Below are positions 53,403 through 64,000 of a stretch of 64,000 nt of DNA, one piece after another (within the stretch, counting starts at the first letter, position 1; each line of letters starts with the position of its first letter). A model generated the notes under the pieces. It was not told the DNA's origin. It ran no database searches and worked only from the letters and a program-made list of their open reading frames with translations. The DNA comes from Vesta saturnalis (Eukaryota > Arthropoda > Insecta > Coleoptera > Lampyridae): contig JARFJB010001355.1 in assembly GCA_036346205.1 (NCBI GenBank), positions 3,446,001-3,510,000 on the forward strand. Reading direction: 5' to 3'. Position numbers and translations under genes: made by a program.

Positions 53403-55717
53403 TTACCGAAAATTCCATGAGAACATATTATTTCCATCAGTCTTTTTCTTTGGCGCTTCCAATATCGCGATAATATCATCAAATTGCACGTCTGCTATGT
53501 CATTAATGATTTCTGTGAATCGTTTGCCATCAACCGTCGTCATAAATTGTACTCTAACTTCTCCATCTTCATCCATATCACTCAGACACAATCCTACATA
53601 ACGATATTGAGTATTTTTTTTGCCGGTTTTGCAGAGCAATTGTACGAACACATACACACCAGCGCAAATATTTTTCGGTAAGACAATAACTTGGTCAGTA
53701 GCAGTTTCAGGACATGCTTCTGGTGATTATTTTGAACCTTGAAAAGACGTTGATGGAGTTTCGTCATTTATAAATTCATTGTCTGAATCAGTGTCTAAAT
53801 CACTGTAAACATCAGAAATGCGCAATCTCTTTTTAAGTGGCAATAAAGATTTGCTCTGATCCGAAACTGAAGGAAAAGATATATCAGAACCCGGAATTAT
53901 TTTTCGTGATTTGTGATTTGTAAGAGGTTCCAAATCGTCATCGGCCCAATCACTATCTGTATTAGCGGTGGGTTTTGGCAACTTCAAAACCAATGTGCAT
54001 TTAAAATGAGACAGTGAGGTGCGCGCCTCAGAAATGCTATGAGCCTGTTCAGATTGGAAGAAATATTTGGATTGAATACCTGGTATATTTTTCAGCCCTT
54101 CCCATTGATCATCCAGCATGGCTGTCTTTTCTTTAACTTCTTCCTTTGCTACAAATTTAAAGATGATGTTCTTAGAGAGACTGCGTGCTAAATTATAGAA
54201 TTCTAGGGCACTGTTAACGATGGCTTTCCGAGACTTAACCGCGATCCACACTGATCTTTTGACACTTCCACCAATTCCATCAACGGCACCTTTTCCGTGT
54301 GAGGCAGCGAAAAAGTTCCATTCGAGGTGATCGAATCCATATTCTGCTTTGATTGAATTCATACTTGCCATTACATATCGATTCTTAAATTGAGCAGCGC
54401 AATTGTCGCTGAAGATATACAAATATGTAATAATGTTATCAGAGACTGACTTGATGTACTCAAATATTTTTTGCAGGAAGAGATGCACAGTATATTTATT
54501 GTGACTTAATTCATCACTTGCTATGACCAATGAATGAAGTTTGTCGGTAGTCCAAATACAACACGTGAAAAGCGTGACTTGTGCATGAGACCAATGTGCT
54601 GATTGTATTTCGTCTTGGCTAATTAACGCGTAGTTTTCGGCAAAGTCTATTTGTATGGCAGCTTTCTCACTGCTCAGGCCTTCTTCTGCGTGTTGGAAGT
54701 AATCGGATTGTACATTTTTAACAAAAGAATGTAGTTTGAATTTACCAGTGCTGTCATGTAGTTCGTCTAGTGCTTCATTGAAAGGTTTGCTAATTACGAT
54801 CTGTTTTGTCTCTGATTCTGAAAGATCCAGACCTTCCAATTAACACAGGGATTGGAATCTAGAGTAATATCCCAAATGTTGGATTCTTTACATGCATCGC
54901 AACTACTGGACATGCAGTCTTCATTGTCGACACTACATGATACCTGTTTCAGAAGCTCTTGGTGAGTTTTGGGAAAGTCTGTTGCATGTTTCGAAATAGC
55001 CAGAAGAAGATTAATATAATTAGAGTGCGTTGTACAGACGCAAACATTATGAGGAGTATCATTAACTGACAGAATGTGAACTGGTCTCTCATTATAAAAA
55101 ACGGTCTTGCCTATAGATATTTCAGGATGAGTTTCTTTAAAAATTTCGAACACTTCTCGAATGCTCATAATCATTGTTCTTTTCTGGATTCGCATTTTCG
55201 TTCCTGTATTGGACTGGACTGTTTTCACATCTTTTATGCCAGGCATTTGTCTGCTAATGTCATCCCTATTATAAAAATCACAAATCAGTTTTTTCCCTCC
55301 ATCCGTTAGCTTTCGAGGCGCTGCTTTAGGGGCGTCATTTTTGTCAAATGCAGCAATGTTGAATTCAGAAGCTATTTTTTTTACAACTTCCACTGCTTTG
55401 GTGGGACTGGCTGGAAGATTACGTTTTATTTTTACCACAGCCTTCCCTAGTGTGCGAGGACTGCTGTATCTAGAAGATGTTTGATTAAATTGTTCTTCCT
55501 TACGTCGCTTTCTAGTTGCCTGCATTCTTTCTTTGGATCTGATTCTAGCCAATATTTTCAAATCTTCATCTGGCTCCATGTTCATTTTCATTACTTCTCT
55601 CCGTTTGGAATCACGAGCCCTTTCCCGTTGGAGGTGTTAAGCATGAAGCTCAGGATTTTCTTTTAATTTCCGCCTATATTTCTGCGAAGCAGTCTCCTTA
55701 TGTTGCTCTGTTGTCAT
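53403..55717 (-). pseudogene. Transposase-like protein gene (~770 codons), broken
   Basis: Minus strand. The start is at 55717 (MTTEQHKETASQKYRRKLKE), a Lys/Arg-rich coiled N-terminus like those of several insect transposon proteins. There is an in-frame stop at about 55640, then a 265-codon frame to 54794. It holds a Cys/His cluster (HNVCVCTTHSNY ... CSVDNEDCMSSSCDACK), probably zinc-binding. A frameshift at about 54830 leads to a 370-codon frame with a plausible RNase H-fold core: QIDFAENYAL, YIFSDNCAAQFKN and SHGKGAVDGIGGSVKR, the last supplying a third acidic residue. A stop at 53727 is followed in the same frame by about 100 more codons to 53403. The function as DDE transposase is inferred from position between TIRs. 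The family is unnamed to me. Confidence 0.75.
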
Positions 55718-55870
55718 TTTAACCGATATTTCTGTAAAAAAATTCAGAATATAATATAGACACACATATTTAATATATATCATCAATCGTCTTCAGCATA
55801 TATTATTAGTCAAGGTATCAAAACAACGAAATGAATAAATTATCACACAAAAAGGTTACGTGAAAAAAAG

Positions 55871-56076
55871 TTGACCCGCGATCTCACATCGAGATCGCGG
55901 GTGCAACCAATTTAAGTTATCGTTTATTTTAACCTAACAATCATTACACTCTTAAACACAAATAATTTAAGCTTGGTTTTGATTTCTTCTTACTTTTGCA
56001 AAGTTTCAGAACGTTAGCTTTTTATTTCTGTGAAAAAAGTAAACTTTTATATCTTTTGCATCGCGGGTGCAACAAA
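55871..56076 (+). promoter_or_regulatory. Subterminal repeat boxes, right end, including a hairpin pair
   Basis: 55870-55907 is an inverted pair: GTTGACCCGCGATCTC, a 5-base loop, then GAGATCGCGGGTGCAAC. A further box TCGCGGGTGCAACAAATT is at 56061. It lies upstream of the element's gene, so it could also act on its promoter. Confidence 0.7.
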
Positions 56077-56438
56077 TTAACAGTGTATTCTAGGAGTCAA
56101 TAATTCTTAGCAAATAACAACATGTACTTACATTTTTTGGAACACGAAGATAAATGAATATTGTCACTTCACGTTTAGCCGGTAAAACATAACCTCAAAC
56201 TGTCAACAACAACTGTTTCGCGCCAGTGTTGCTAGTTATGATTTTACAGATTATACCAATTCTTCGGATGGTAATATTTTCAAACGCGCCAAAAAAGAAG
56301 ATATGGTACATAAAATCAAATAAAAATAAATTTATTATTATATTTAGACTTTCTTCTTTGCACTAATAACATAAAAAACAACTAATAGCGTGATTGAAAA
56401 ATCATGTCAGAAATCATCTATAGCGGAATCGCCCATAT

Positions 56439-57845
56439 ATTAATTACATATTTTACATTATTAGTCCTTATTTCCATTTTTTGTAGTAATAATATTAGTA
56501 TTTATGATTTTAAGGTGCACCAATAAAAAAAAATAGCGTAAAGTAATCGTGGATAACTGGTCTTTAAAACACTTACTCTATTTCGGGTACTCCGGCTGCG
56601 CTGTCGTGCTTGAAAAATCGCGCGTGTTCTAAAGACCTTTTTATCCACTTATACTTTAATATATTATTCCATTAAACTGCATAAAATTAAGAAAAACCAA
56701 AAAATACATTTCGGATCACGGCTTTCAATATCTTATATTATTTAAAATTTTTTTTATTATTTACATAAATAATAGATTAAATTTTAATGACAGAATTTAC
56801 TTCAATGCACCTACTGTTATTGAAGTTGAATGAATTTAATGGAAAAAAGTGGGGGAAATCATTGTGAAACTTTTGAAAGTTTTTATGGCAATGTTTCGTA
56901 TCGTACTGAAAAGACTTAAGACTCGCTGGCCATGTGTGCATTTTTATTAACGTGCATTTGACTAATTTTTAACTAAATAAATGGTGTAACGATACGTGCT
57001 TTTTGTAGACATATTTGGATAAATAATTTGAGTATGTAATTATAAAATAAAATTATTAATTTACTGATATTTTTACAATTATTTACTCGCTTCATCTTAA
57101 AAAATATTTTTTAGTAATTTTTTGTATAAAAATACACGTGCGCGCGTGCGCGGATGTAATCTTTTACGTTATGCATGTACAGGTTGTCCGGAAATGGTGT
57201 GTACAACGTTTAACCACCGATTCCTTAGTCAAAAATAAGGCGATCTAGGTAAACATACCTATATCAGAAGTTTCTTCGTTTTGCCGCTAGAGAGCGTCAA
57301 AGTTTTTAAAATAATTTCGTTTTTTCGAAATAATTTCTAAACGCTTCAACCGATTTTAACTACATTTGGGAAACAGAGTTGTAACGTAAATTGACATAAT
57401 TTGACGTAAAGGGGAACTTTTTTCGATACGTACAAAATCTACATGATGTTAAAAAAGATGTATTTTCTTCCCCCTGTAGGTAGATATGAATTTCATTTTT
57501 TTCCACTAATAGGTCATTTTGTTTACAAACTTTTTGTACTCCTCTAAAATGTTGGTCAGATGTACAGTTTGGTCGCAAAAAAATAATTTACTCAACCCTA
57601 CATTTAATCATTGTCTGCTTACTCAGAAGGAAAGTAGGAGGAAGTAAGTACACAAATTACATGAAAATGTTTTAGTTTCAATAAAAATTTAAATTTTCAA
57701 TCACAATTATGGATGTTTAACGCAATAAATTATTATGATAATTGTTCAAAATGTTATCCGTTTTTTTTTTTTGAATGAATTAATTTAGCTTTTCAATACG
57801 GAAACTGTCATTAGTAGTAGACAGACACCTTCTGCCATCTTGGAT
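56439..57845. other. Repeat Y remainder and transposon-end-like DNA, no gene
   Basis: 56435-56470 continues repeat Y. About 56545-56665 contains CCTTTTTATCCACTTATACT, related to 5150-5175 (inverted). 57175-57300 (GGTTGTCCGGAAATGGTGTG) looks like the end of a mariner or MITE. No coding sequence recognised. Confidence 0.5.
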
Positions 57846-57860
57846 TTTGACGTCACAAGA

Positions 57861-58260
57861 CCGCCCACGTGGGAGACCGTATTTTCCACCCCTATGGTTT
57901 CTTTTCGGTAGCCTTTTTTAACCCCTTTTTATCCCTAATTACTGCCTTTTTGTTTTTACTCGCTCCCGTGGGGGACCGTATTTTTCACCCCTATTTTTGA
58001 CGGCTTCTTTTTGGAGGCCTTTTTCAACCCTTGATGGAATTTTATCCCTAATTACGGCCTTCTGTTTTTACTCGCCCACGTGTAGGACGCGTTTTTTCAC
58101 CCGTATTTTTGACGGCTTCTTTTCGGAGGCCTTTATCAAACCTTGATGGAATTTTCAACCCTAACTATTTTTGGTTGTATTAAGAGCCTTTTTGACAGTC
58201 ATGTCTTTTTTTGTACTTGCTCACGTGAGGGGCACATTTAGATCTTGGGATTGGAGCAGG
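57861..58260 (+). repeat. Tandem units of ~110 bases with CACGTG cores (left arm; mirrored at about 63590-63980)
   Basis: Units begin with CCCACGTGGG, CTCCCGTGGGGG, CCCACGTGTAGG and CTCACGTGAGGGG and continue with TTTTTCACCCCTATTTTTGA, GACGGCTTCTTTT and AACCCTTGATGGAATTTT. The CACGTG palindrome recurs at unit starts. The right arm carries the same array inverted. Confidence 0.85.
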
Positions 58261-58439
58261 GTGCTGGCTTCTTTTTGGGGGCCTTTTGCAACCGTTGGTC
58301 GGAGTTTAACCCTTAATTAAGATCCTTTTGGTTGTATTAAGAGCCTTTTCGGTAGTTCAGCCTGGATGTTAGGCAATTGTGCGTATACTTTTAACTCCTA
58401 TCTACAGATTGTAACCTTACGAAATTTTGTTTATACATT

Positions 58440-58780
58440 GGGGTTGTATTCTAATAAGGGGCCCTAACGCTAACTTGTAAGACAGGTGTAGGCCTTCCCC
58501 CCATTGTCGTGCCTCCTTGGTGTATGTGAGCTCTAACCTAACCTTATAAGACAAGTGTATGCCTTCGCCCCCTGTCGCGGCCTTTTTGGTGTAATTGTAT
58601 ATGAGCCCTAACCTAATCTTATGAGACAAGTGTAGGCCCTCCCCCATATCGTACCCCCTGGTTGAAAATGGTATGAGGATTCTAACCTTATAAGACAAGT
58701 GTAGGCCTTCGCCCCCTGCCGTGGCCCCTGGTTGGAAGTTGTATTTGTCTTTGTAGGTTATGACTGGTAATTTGAAGTTG
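58440..58780 (+). repeat. Tandem units of ~75 bases (left arm; mirrored at about 63070-63380)
   Basis: Repeats of CTAACCTTATAAGACAAGTG, then TAGGCCTTCGCCCCCTGTCG and a variable spacer. The 93-codon frame over it (repeating GLHLSYKVRL) follows the repeat period and is not a gene. Confidence 0.88.
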
Positions 58781-60164
58781 TATTCTAATAAGGAGGCCTA
58801 ATGCTATCTTGTAAGACAGATATAGGGCTTCGCAACTTACTATTGGGACTTCGCCATGATCCCTTGAAGTAAAATTTGAATTTGTATTCTAATAAGGAGG
58901 CCCTATTGCTATCTTGTAAAACAGGTGTATGAACTTGTGTTAGGGTTTGATCTTGTGTAGAGAATTTGAATGACAGTAAAATTTAATTACAGAACACTTA
59001 TTTTTATTGTAAATATTATTAAAAAATCTTCAGTGAGTTATAAAAGAAAATTACGGGCATTCAGATTATTCTCTAATGAAACAAACATTTTTTATTAAGT
59101 TAATTAATTACATAGCATAGTTATTACAATATTGTTTTTAAAATGAATATTAAAACTGATAGTTTTACCTGTTGGTCCTAAGGTATTGAAATATGTTTAA
59201 TATCCATCCGTTCGTTAAATTGATGTATATTGTACACCTTAAAATTTTTAAAGAAGCTTGTTACGTATAGTAACTAAAAGTAAATAAAATAAATGAAAGG
59301 TTAAAAGCACATTTACCAGCTCTGTACAGAAAGAATGTTTTGGAGAATTGGTTTACGAGTGATAGTCACTGCTTTGTGTTACTCGTCTAATTAAACTAAA
59401 TCACTTTCTACGTTTTTACTTATGCATAGTTGATATATAACTGATTCTCTGCCAGTAAAAGTAGTTTTTTTCAAAGCGATTTGAAAAATATTCATATTGT
59501 ACATACGGACACACAAATTGTTTATTGAAACGCACTCATTAACAGTTATAGAAAACCTCATTAAAAGTTTGGAATGTAATAATTACGTGTGCAACATACA
59601 GTTAAAAATGAAGTTTTTTTAAATTTATATTACCATGATTGTTATTAAAATTATCACATTTCTATTAATGATCATTTTGATATAAAAAAGGATGCCTAAA
59701 ATTTACCATTGCATTTTCAAACAACCTTCAAAACAATCAATCAAGCCAGATACATAATAATGTTTTAATTATATCCATTTAAATAGCGAAATAAATAAAT
59801 TCAAGATGTATCTGAAAATGACTTTTATCAAAAAAAGGTTGTGTTTTTTTAAAAAACCTTAGATTTTTGTAAAACAATACCGAACGTCCTAGTCGTTATT
59901 AAAAATGCCCAACCACCTATGTACAGTATACAGTGCAATAACAAATATAATTCAACTCATTACTTTAAAAATAAATGTGTAATTATGAAGAGCTGGTTGG
60001 TATACATCAAAATGTTATTTGTTAACATGCAATTTAAACACGCGTTGAATAAGCGGTGTTGCTTGCTTATATGTTTTATTTACACAGACCTTTTGAGAAT
60101 TTTATATCAAGGGTCCGCGACAAGGGTCGAAGACCCGAGCTCAAGTTCCTAGGAACTGTATGTA

Positions 60165-60400
60165 GACAGGAGAAGTGAGAGAAACGGGAAAGGCAAGAGA
60201 GAGAAGCGACATGAACGAGAGAAGCGAGAGGGGAGTGGGCGGCAGAAACGAGAGAAGTGAGAGGGGAGAGGGCGACAGAAACGAGAGAAGAAAAAGAAAC
60301 GAGAGAGAGGGAGGCACGATAGAAGCGAGAGAAGCAAGAGAGACGAGAAAGGCGCGCGCGAGAGAGAGAGAGGGGCGAGAGAAACAAGAAGAACACGAGA
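60165..60400 (+). repeat. GAGAGAAGCGAGAG-type purine-rich minisatellite in the foldback loop
   Basis: Irregular units (ACGAGAGAAGTGAGAGG, GGCGACAGAAACGAGAG) occupy the left side of the loop. The arms do not contain it. Confidence 0.92.
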
Positions 60401-60529
60401 GAGAAAACGTTTGAACTAATGGAATTACCACATTTAATGGAATTCTTTTGCTAAGATAGAGGTTGTGGGGCATATAAGCTTTAGAAAATACGGAAAATGT
60501 AAATTTCTCGCAACAAGACATGGATAAAA

Positions 60530-60826
60530 TTAACGAAGCTTCTATGTAAAAAATCAAACGTATTATCAAGTCTAGAGAGTGTAGGAAATTGGAGCGGTTA
60601 TCCGAGGGGACAGAATTAGTTATAATAGGTACTAAACCGATAACCACAAGAAATAAATTACATATTGCATTTCGACGATCTGGATACGTTATGTATATCT
60701 AATTATTGGTTAGAAAGAGAATTGGAAGAACAAAGTATAAATTTAAATTATAAAATTAGAATTAAATTGGATGTACTAAACCATACGCCTATTAGGCATA
60801 AAGAGAGAATTGTAATTTGTGTGTAA
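60530..60826 (+). pseudogene. Hypothetical small protein relic in the foldback loop
   Basis: Frames joined by one shift near 60680 read IKRIIKSRECRKLERLSEG, TKPITTRNKLHIAFRR, then LDTLCISNYWLERELEEQSI and LDVLNHTPIRHKERIVI before TAA at 60824. AATAAA (about 60852) follows. It is a basic, mixed-composition sequence unlike the simple repeats around it. I do not recognise a family. Confidence 0.35.
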
Positions 60827-61078
60827 AAATGTTACCTATTTTTTGTGCAAAAAATAAAGGTGTTGTAAAACTTGTTTATTTGATTTTATTTAAATCATAC
60901 TGTAGGAACGGGTGTAAGTACTCAACAATGTTCGGATAGGGTCGGTTATCTTCGGGAGTCGAGGAATGAGGTCGCACTAACTATAGACGGTTAATGCGAT
61001 TCGTACCTATATGAAAACATTGCATCGCAAAATTTTACTTGTGTATATAGTTTACAGCGAGTAAGCATTATTATTGTA

Positions 61079-61342
61079 ATGTATTCTCCTGTTTATGAAC
61101 CAACATCAGAGGACATTAGAGATTTTAGGGATTTGTTAGTGAACTACTAGAATATAACTGTTCAAGCTGATGATGAAAACGATGAAGTGGATGAGATGAA
61201 TGTATCTCACACTCATGCTGATGATGATGATTCACAGAAGAAGACCGATGAGTTAGAGGGAAAGGACGAATCTCAAGACCATGATGATAGTGACGAATTA
61301 CAGTCGAAGAAAAAGAAGACTGATAACAATGTAATTAAATAA
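61079..61342 (+). pseudogene. Hypothetical acidic protein relic in the foldback loop
   Basis: ATG 61079 (MYSPVYEPTSEDIRDFRDLL), an in-frame TAG at 61148, then about 60 codons very rich in Asp, Glu and His (HADDDDSQKKTDELEGKDE) ending in a Lys-rich tail and TAA at 61340. TATATAG at about 61043 and AATAAA just after the stop would suit a small transcription unit. Function unknown; low complexity limits interpretation. Confidence 0.35.
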
Positions 61343-64000
61343 AATAAATAAATGATGTATTGTTTTAAATATATTTTTTAAACACCAAGTTTTCTTTCAA
61401 TTTTTTATTAATAATCTTGTTTTCGGAATGGACTTTCGGGTTTGTTTATAATTTGTATATTTAAAAAGCCAGTTTCTATCAATCTTATTGGATTTAATAC
61501 AAAAAACAAAAGCGTTGGAAATTAAACGTGACTTTCGTCTCTCCCATCCCACGCGTTTCTCTTGTCCCTTTCCTCTCTCACGTCTGTCGTGCCCTCTTGG
61601 CTGGAAGTTTGAGCTTGTTTGTGGCGCCATCTAGTGGTGTATGAGCTAACAAACGTTTTCCTGTAATAGAGATTGATCATGGCTCCTAGGAACTTGCGCT
61701 CGGGTCTTCGCCCTTATCGCAGACCCTTGGCATAACATTCTCAAAAGGTCTTAGTAAATAAAAATATAAGCAAGCAAGACCGCTTATTCAACGCGTGTTT
61801 AAATTGCATGTTAACAAATAACATTTTGATATATACCAACCAGCTCTTAATTACACATTTATTTTTAAAGTTATGAGTTGAATTATATTTGTTATTGCAC
61901 TGTATACTGTACATAGGTGGTTGAGCATTTTCAATAACGACTAGGACGTTCGGTAAAAAGTACAACCTTTTTTTGATAGAAGTCATTTTCAGTTACATCT
62001 TGAATTTATTTATTTCGCTATTTAAATGGATAATTAAAACATTCTTATGTATCTGGCTTGATTTATTGTTTTGAAGGTTGTTTCCTCAAAACGAAAATAT
62101 GTTTTACCAAAATTGAAAATGCAATGGTAAATTTTAGACATCCTTTTTTATATCAAAATGATCATTAATAGAAATGTGATAATTTTAATAACAATCATGG
62201 TAATAAAAATCTAAAAACTCTAATAAAAATAATATGGGGAAATACACGTTCATTTTTAACTGTATGTTGCACACGTAATTATTACATTCCAAACTTTTAA
62301 TGAGGTTTTTTTATAACTGTTAATGAGTGCGTTTCAATAAACAATTTGTGTGTCCGTGTGTACAATATGAATATTTTTCAAATCGCTTTGAAAAAAATTA
62401 CTTTTACTGGCAGAGAACCAGTTATATATCAACTATGCATAAGTAAAAACGTAGAAAGTGATTTAGTTAAATTAGACGAGTAACACAAAGCAGTGACTCT
62501 TAAACCAATTCTCCAAAACATTTTTTCTGTACAGAGCTGGTAAGTGTGCTTTTAACCTTTTATTTATTTTATTTACTTGTACAGATTTTTAATTACAGCT
62601 ATAAAACGCATGTAATCTATACGTAACAAGCTTCTTACATTAGGACCAACAGGTAAAACTATCAGTTTTAATATTCATTCAGAAAACAATATTCTAATAA
62701 CTATGTTATGTAATTAATTAACTTAATAAAAATGTTTGTTTCATTAGAGAATAATTTGAATGCCAGTAATTTTATTTTTATAACTCACTGAGGATTTTTT
62801 AATTATGATATTTACAATAAAAATAAGTGTTCTATAATTAAATTTTACTGTCATTCAAATTCCCCACGCAAGATCAAACCCTAACACAAGTTCATACACC
62901 TGTTTTACAAGATAGCAATAGGGCCTCCTTATTAGAATACAAATTCAAATTTTACTTCAAGGGGTCACGGGGCGAAGCCCTAACAGTAAGTTGCGAAGCC
63001 CTATATCTGTTTTACAAGATAGCATTAGGCCTCCTTATTGGAATACAACTTCAAATTACCAGTCATAACCTACAAAGACAAATACAATTTCCAATCAGGG
63101 GCCACGACAGGGGGCGAAGGCCTACACTTGTCTTATAAGGTTAGAATCCTCATACCATTTCCAACCAGGGGGTAGGACATGGGGGAGGGCCTACACTTGT
63201 CTTATAAGATTAGGTTAGGGCTCACATACAATTACACCAAAAAGACCGCGACAGGGGGCGAAGGTATACACTTGTCTTATAAGGTTAGGTTAGAGTTCAC
63301 ATACACCAAGGAGACATGACAATGGGGGGAAGGCCTACACATGTCTTACAAGTTACCATTAGGGTGCCTTATTGGAATACAACCCCAATGTATAAACAAA
63401 ATTTACAATCTGTAGATAGGAATTAAAAGTATACGCACAATTGCCTAACCTCCAGACTGAACTGCCGAAAAGGCTCATAATACAACCAAAAGGATCTTAA
63501 TTAAGGGTTAAACTCCGACCAATGGTTGAAAAAGGCCCCCGAAAAGAAGCCAGCATCCTGCCTCAATCCCAACTTCAAACCAATCCTAAGGCCTAAATGT
63601 GCCCCTCACGTGAGCAAGTACAAAAAAGGCATGACTGTCAAAAAGGCTCTTAATACAACCAAAAATAATTAGGATTGAAAATTCCATCAAGGGTTGAAAA
63701 AGGTCTCCGAAAAGAAGCCGTCAAAAATAGGGGTGAAAAAACGCGTCCTACACATGGGCGAGTAAAAACAAAAACGCCGTAATTAGGGATGAAAATTCCA
63801 TCAAGGATTGAAGAAGGCCTCCGAAAAGAAGCCGTCAAAAATAGGGGTGAAAAATACGGTCCCCCACGGGAGCGAGTAAAAACAAAAAGGCAGTAATTAA
63901 GGATGAAAAGGGGTTAAAAAAGGCCACCGGAAAGAAGCCATAGGGGTGTAAAATACGGTCTCCCACGTGGGCGGTCTTGTGACATCAAAATCCCTCGGGC

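Larger units (their letters stand above)
52871..56434 (-). mobile_element. DNA transposon of unassigned family, 3564 bases, ATAT target duplication
   Basis: Termini are GGGTCATTCC at 52871 and the complement of GGGCGATTCC ending 56434. ATAT flanks both sides (52867-52870, 56435-56438). The related sequence at 4.8 kb is continuous across GTTAG-ATAT-ATTAATT, which confirms both the boundaries and the 4-base duplication. It carries one broken gene on the minus strand and CGCGGGTGCAAC boxes near both ends. A 4-base duplication with a large DDE-like protein would suit Sola- or Kolobok-type superfamilies, but I cannot assign it from sequence reading. Confidence 0.88.
57846..63991. mobile_element. 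Giant foldback element: two ~2.3 kb inverted arms, 1.5 kb loop
   Basis: 57846-60154 and 61684-63991 are reverse complements of nearly equal length (about 2309 and 2308 bases). They run from TTTTGACGTCACAAGACCGC at the outer end to AAGTTCCTAGGA at the inner end. Beyond both outer ends the flanks differ (TCTTGGA versus CCCTCGGG), so the ends appear to be within the window. No clear target duplication was seen. The arms contain tandem repeats, as in Drosophila Foldback/Galileo elements, and the loop has small broken ORFs. Superfamily unknown. Confidence 0.85.

Noticed and set aside
58417..58698. 93-codon ORF with repeated GLHLSYKVRL
   Set aside because: Coincides exactly with the 75-base tandem repeat of the foldback arm, and the mirrored arm does not preserve it.
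57861..58780. Possible CRISPR array in the tandem repeats
   Set aside because: Units are diverged, contiguous and of eukaryotic transposon arms; no unique spacers between exact short repeats and no cas genes.
60141..60647. 168-codon minus-strand ORF, Ser/Leu-rich
   Set aside because: Reads the purine-rich minisatellite backwards; no domain and no start context.

Overview
The window is strongly AT-rich eukaryotic DNA, almost certainly from an insect. The evidence is two secreted serine proteases with the insect 'gastrulation defective' (GD_N) amino-terminal domain, introns of about 50 bases with GT/AG borders, and a dense load of insect-type transposons: Tc1/mariner elements with 40-41-residue Asp-Asp spacing, piggyBac, a Penelope-like element, a tRNA-derived SINE and a LINE relic. 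The short introns and GD-type protease family would suit a beetle, but the order is not proven.

Only two genes look intact, both on the minus strand and both GD-like proteases. The first (7240-8948) is compact: five exons with introns of 47-53 bases encode 501 residues with a full His/Asp/Ser triad. The second has the same five-exon structure and the same intron phases, but its exons are scattered. Exon 1 is near 51.3 kb, exons 2-4 at 33.3-34.5 kb, and the last exon (with GDSGGG) at 9183-9382. Joined, they give an unbroken 497-residue frame. Two of its introns would be 16.6 and 23.9 kb, and nearly everything else in 9.4-51.1 kb lies inside them.

Layout: 1-6.8 kb holds mariner relics and composite repeats, including a tRNA-like sequence in a fold-back. 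7.2-9.4 kb holds the compact protease and the last exon of the large one. 9.4-33.3 kb (large intron 4) holds mariner elements, a 530-base tandem duplication, and an 11.6 kb imperfect palindrome (14.6-26.2 kb). The palindrome carries a SINE and a mariner in both arms and two head-to-head Penelope 3' ends, one split by a piggyBac. 26-32 kb holds nested mariners with long terminal inverted repeats (TIRs) and a recurrent repeat 'X'. 33.3-34.5 kb holds exons 2-4. 34.5-51.1 kb (large intron 1) holds composite satellites, a LINE relic and more long-TIR mariners. 51.1 kb holds exon 1.

Upstream of the large gene, 52871-56434 is a DNA transposon of a family I cannot name. It has a 4-base ATAT target duplication, TIRs, a broken ~770-codon DDE-like protein gene and repeated CGCGGGTGCAAC boxes in both subterminal regions. 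A related copy of its target, without the insertion, lies at about 4.8 kb. The last 6 kb (57846-63991) is a giant foldback element: two ~2.3 kb inverted arms full of tandem repeats around a 1.5 kb loop with small degenerate ORFs.

All transposase genes in the window are visibly broken. Nothing points to a host operon or a defence system. The notable content is transposon biology and the contrast between a compact protease gene and its transposon-bloated paralog.
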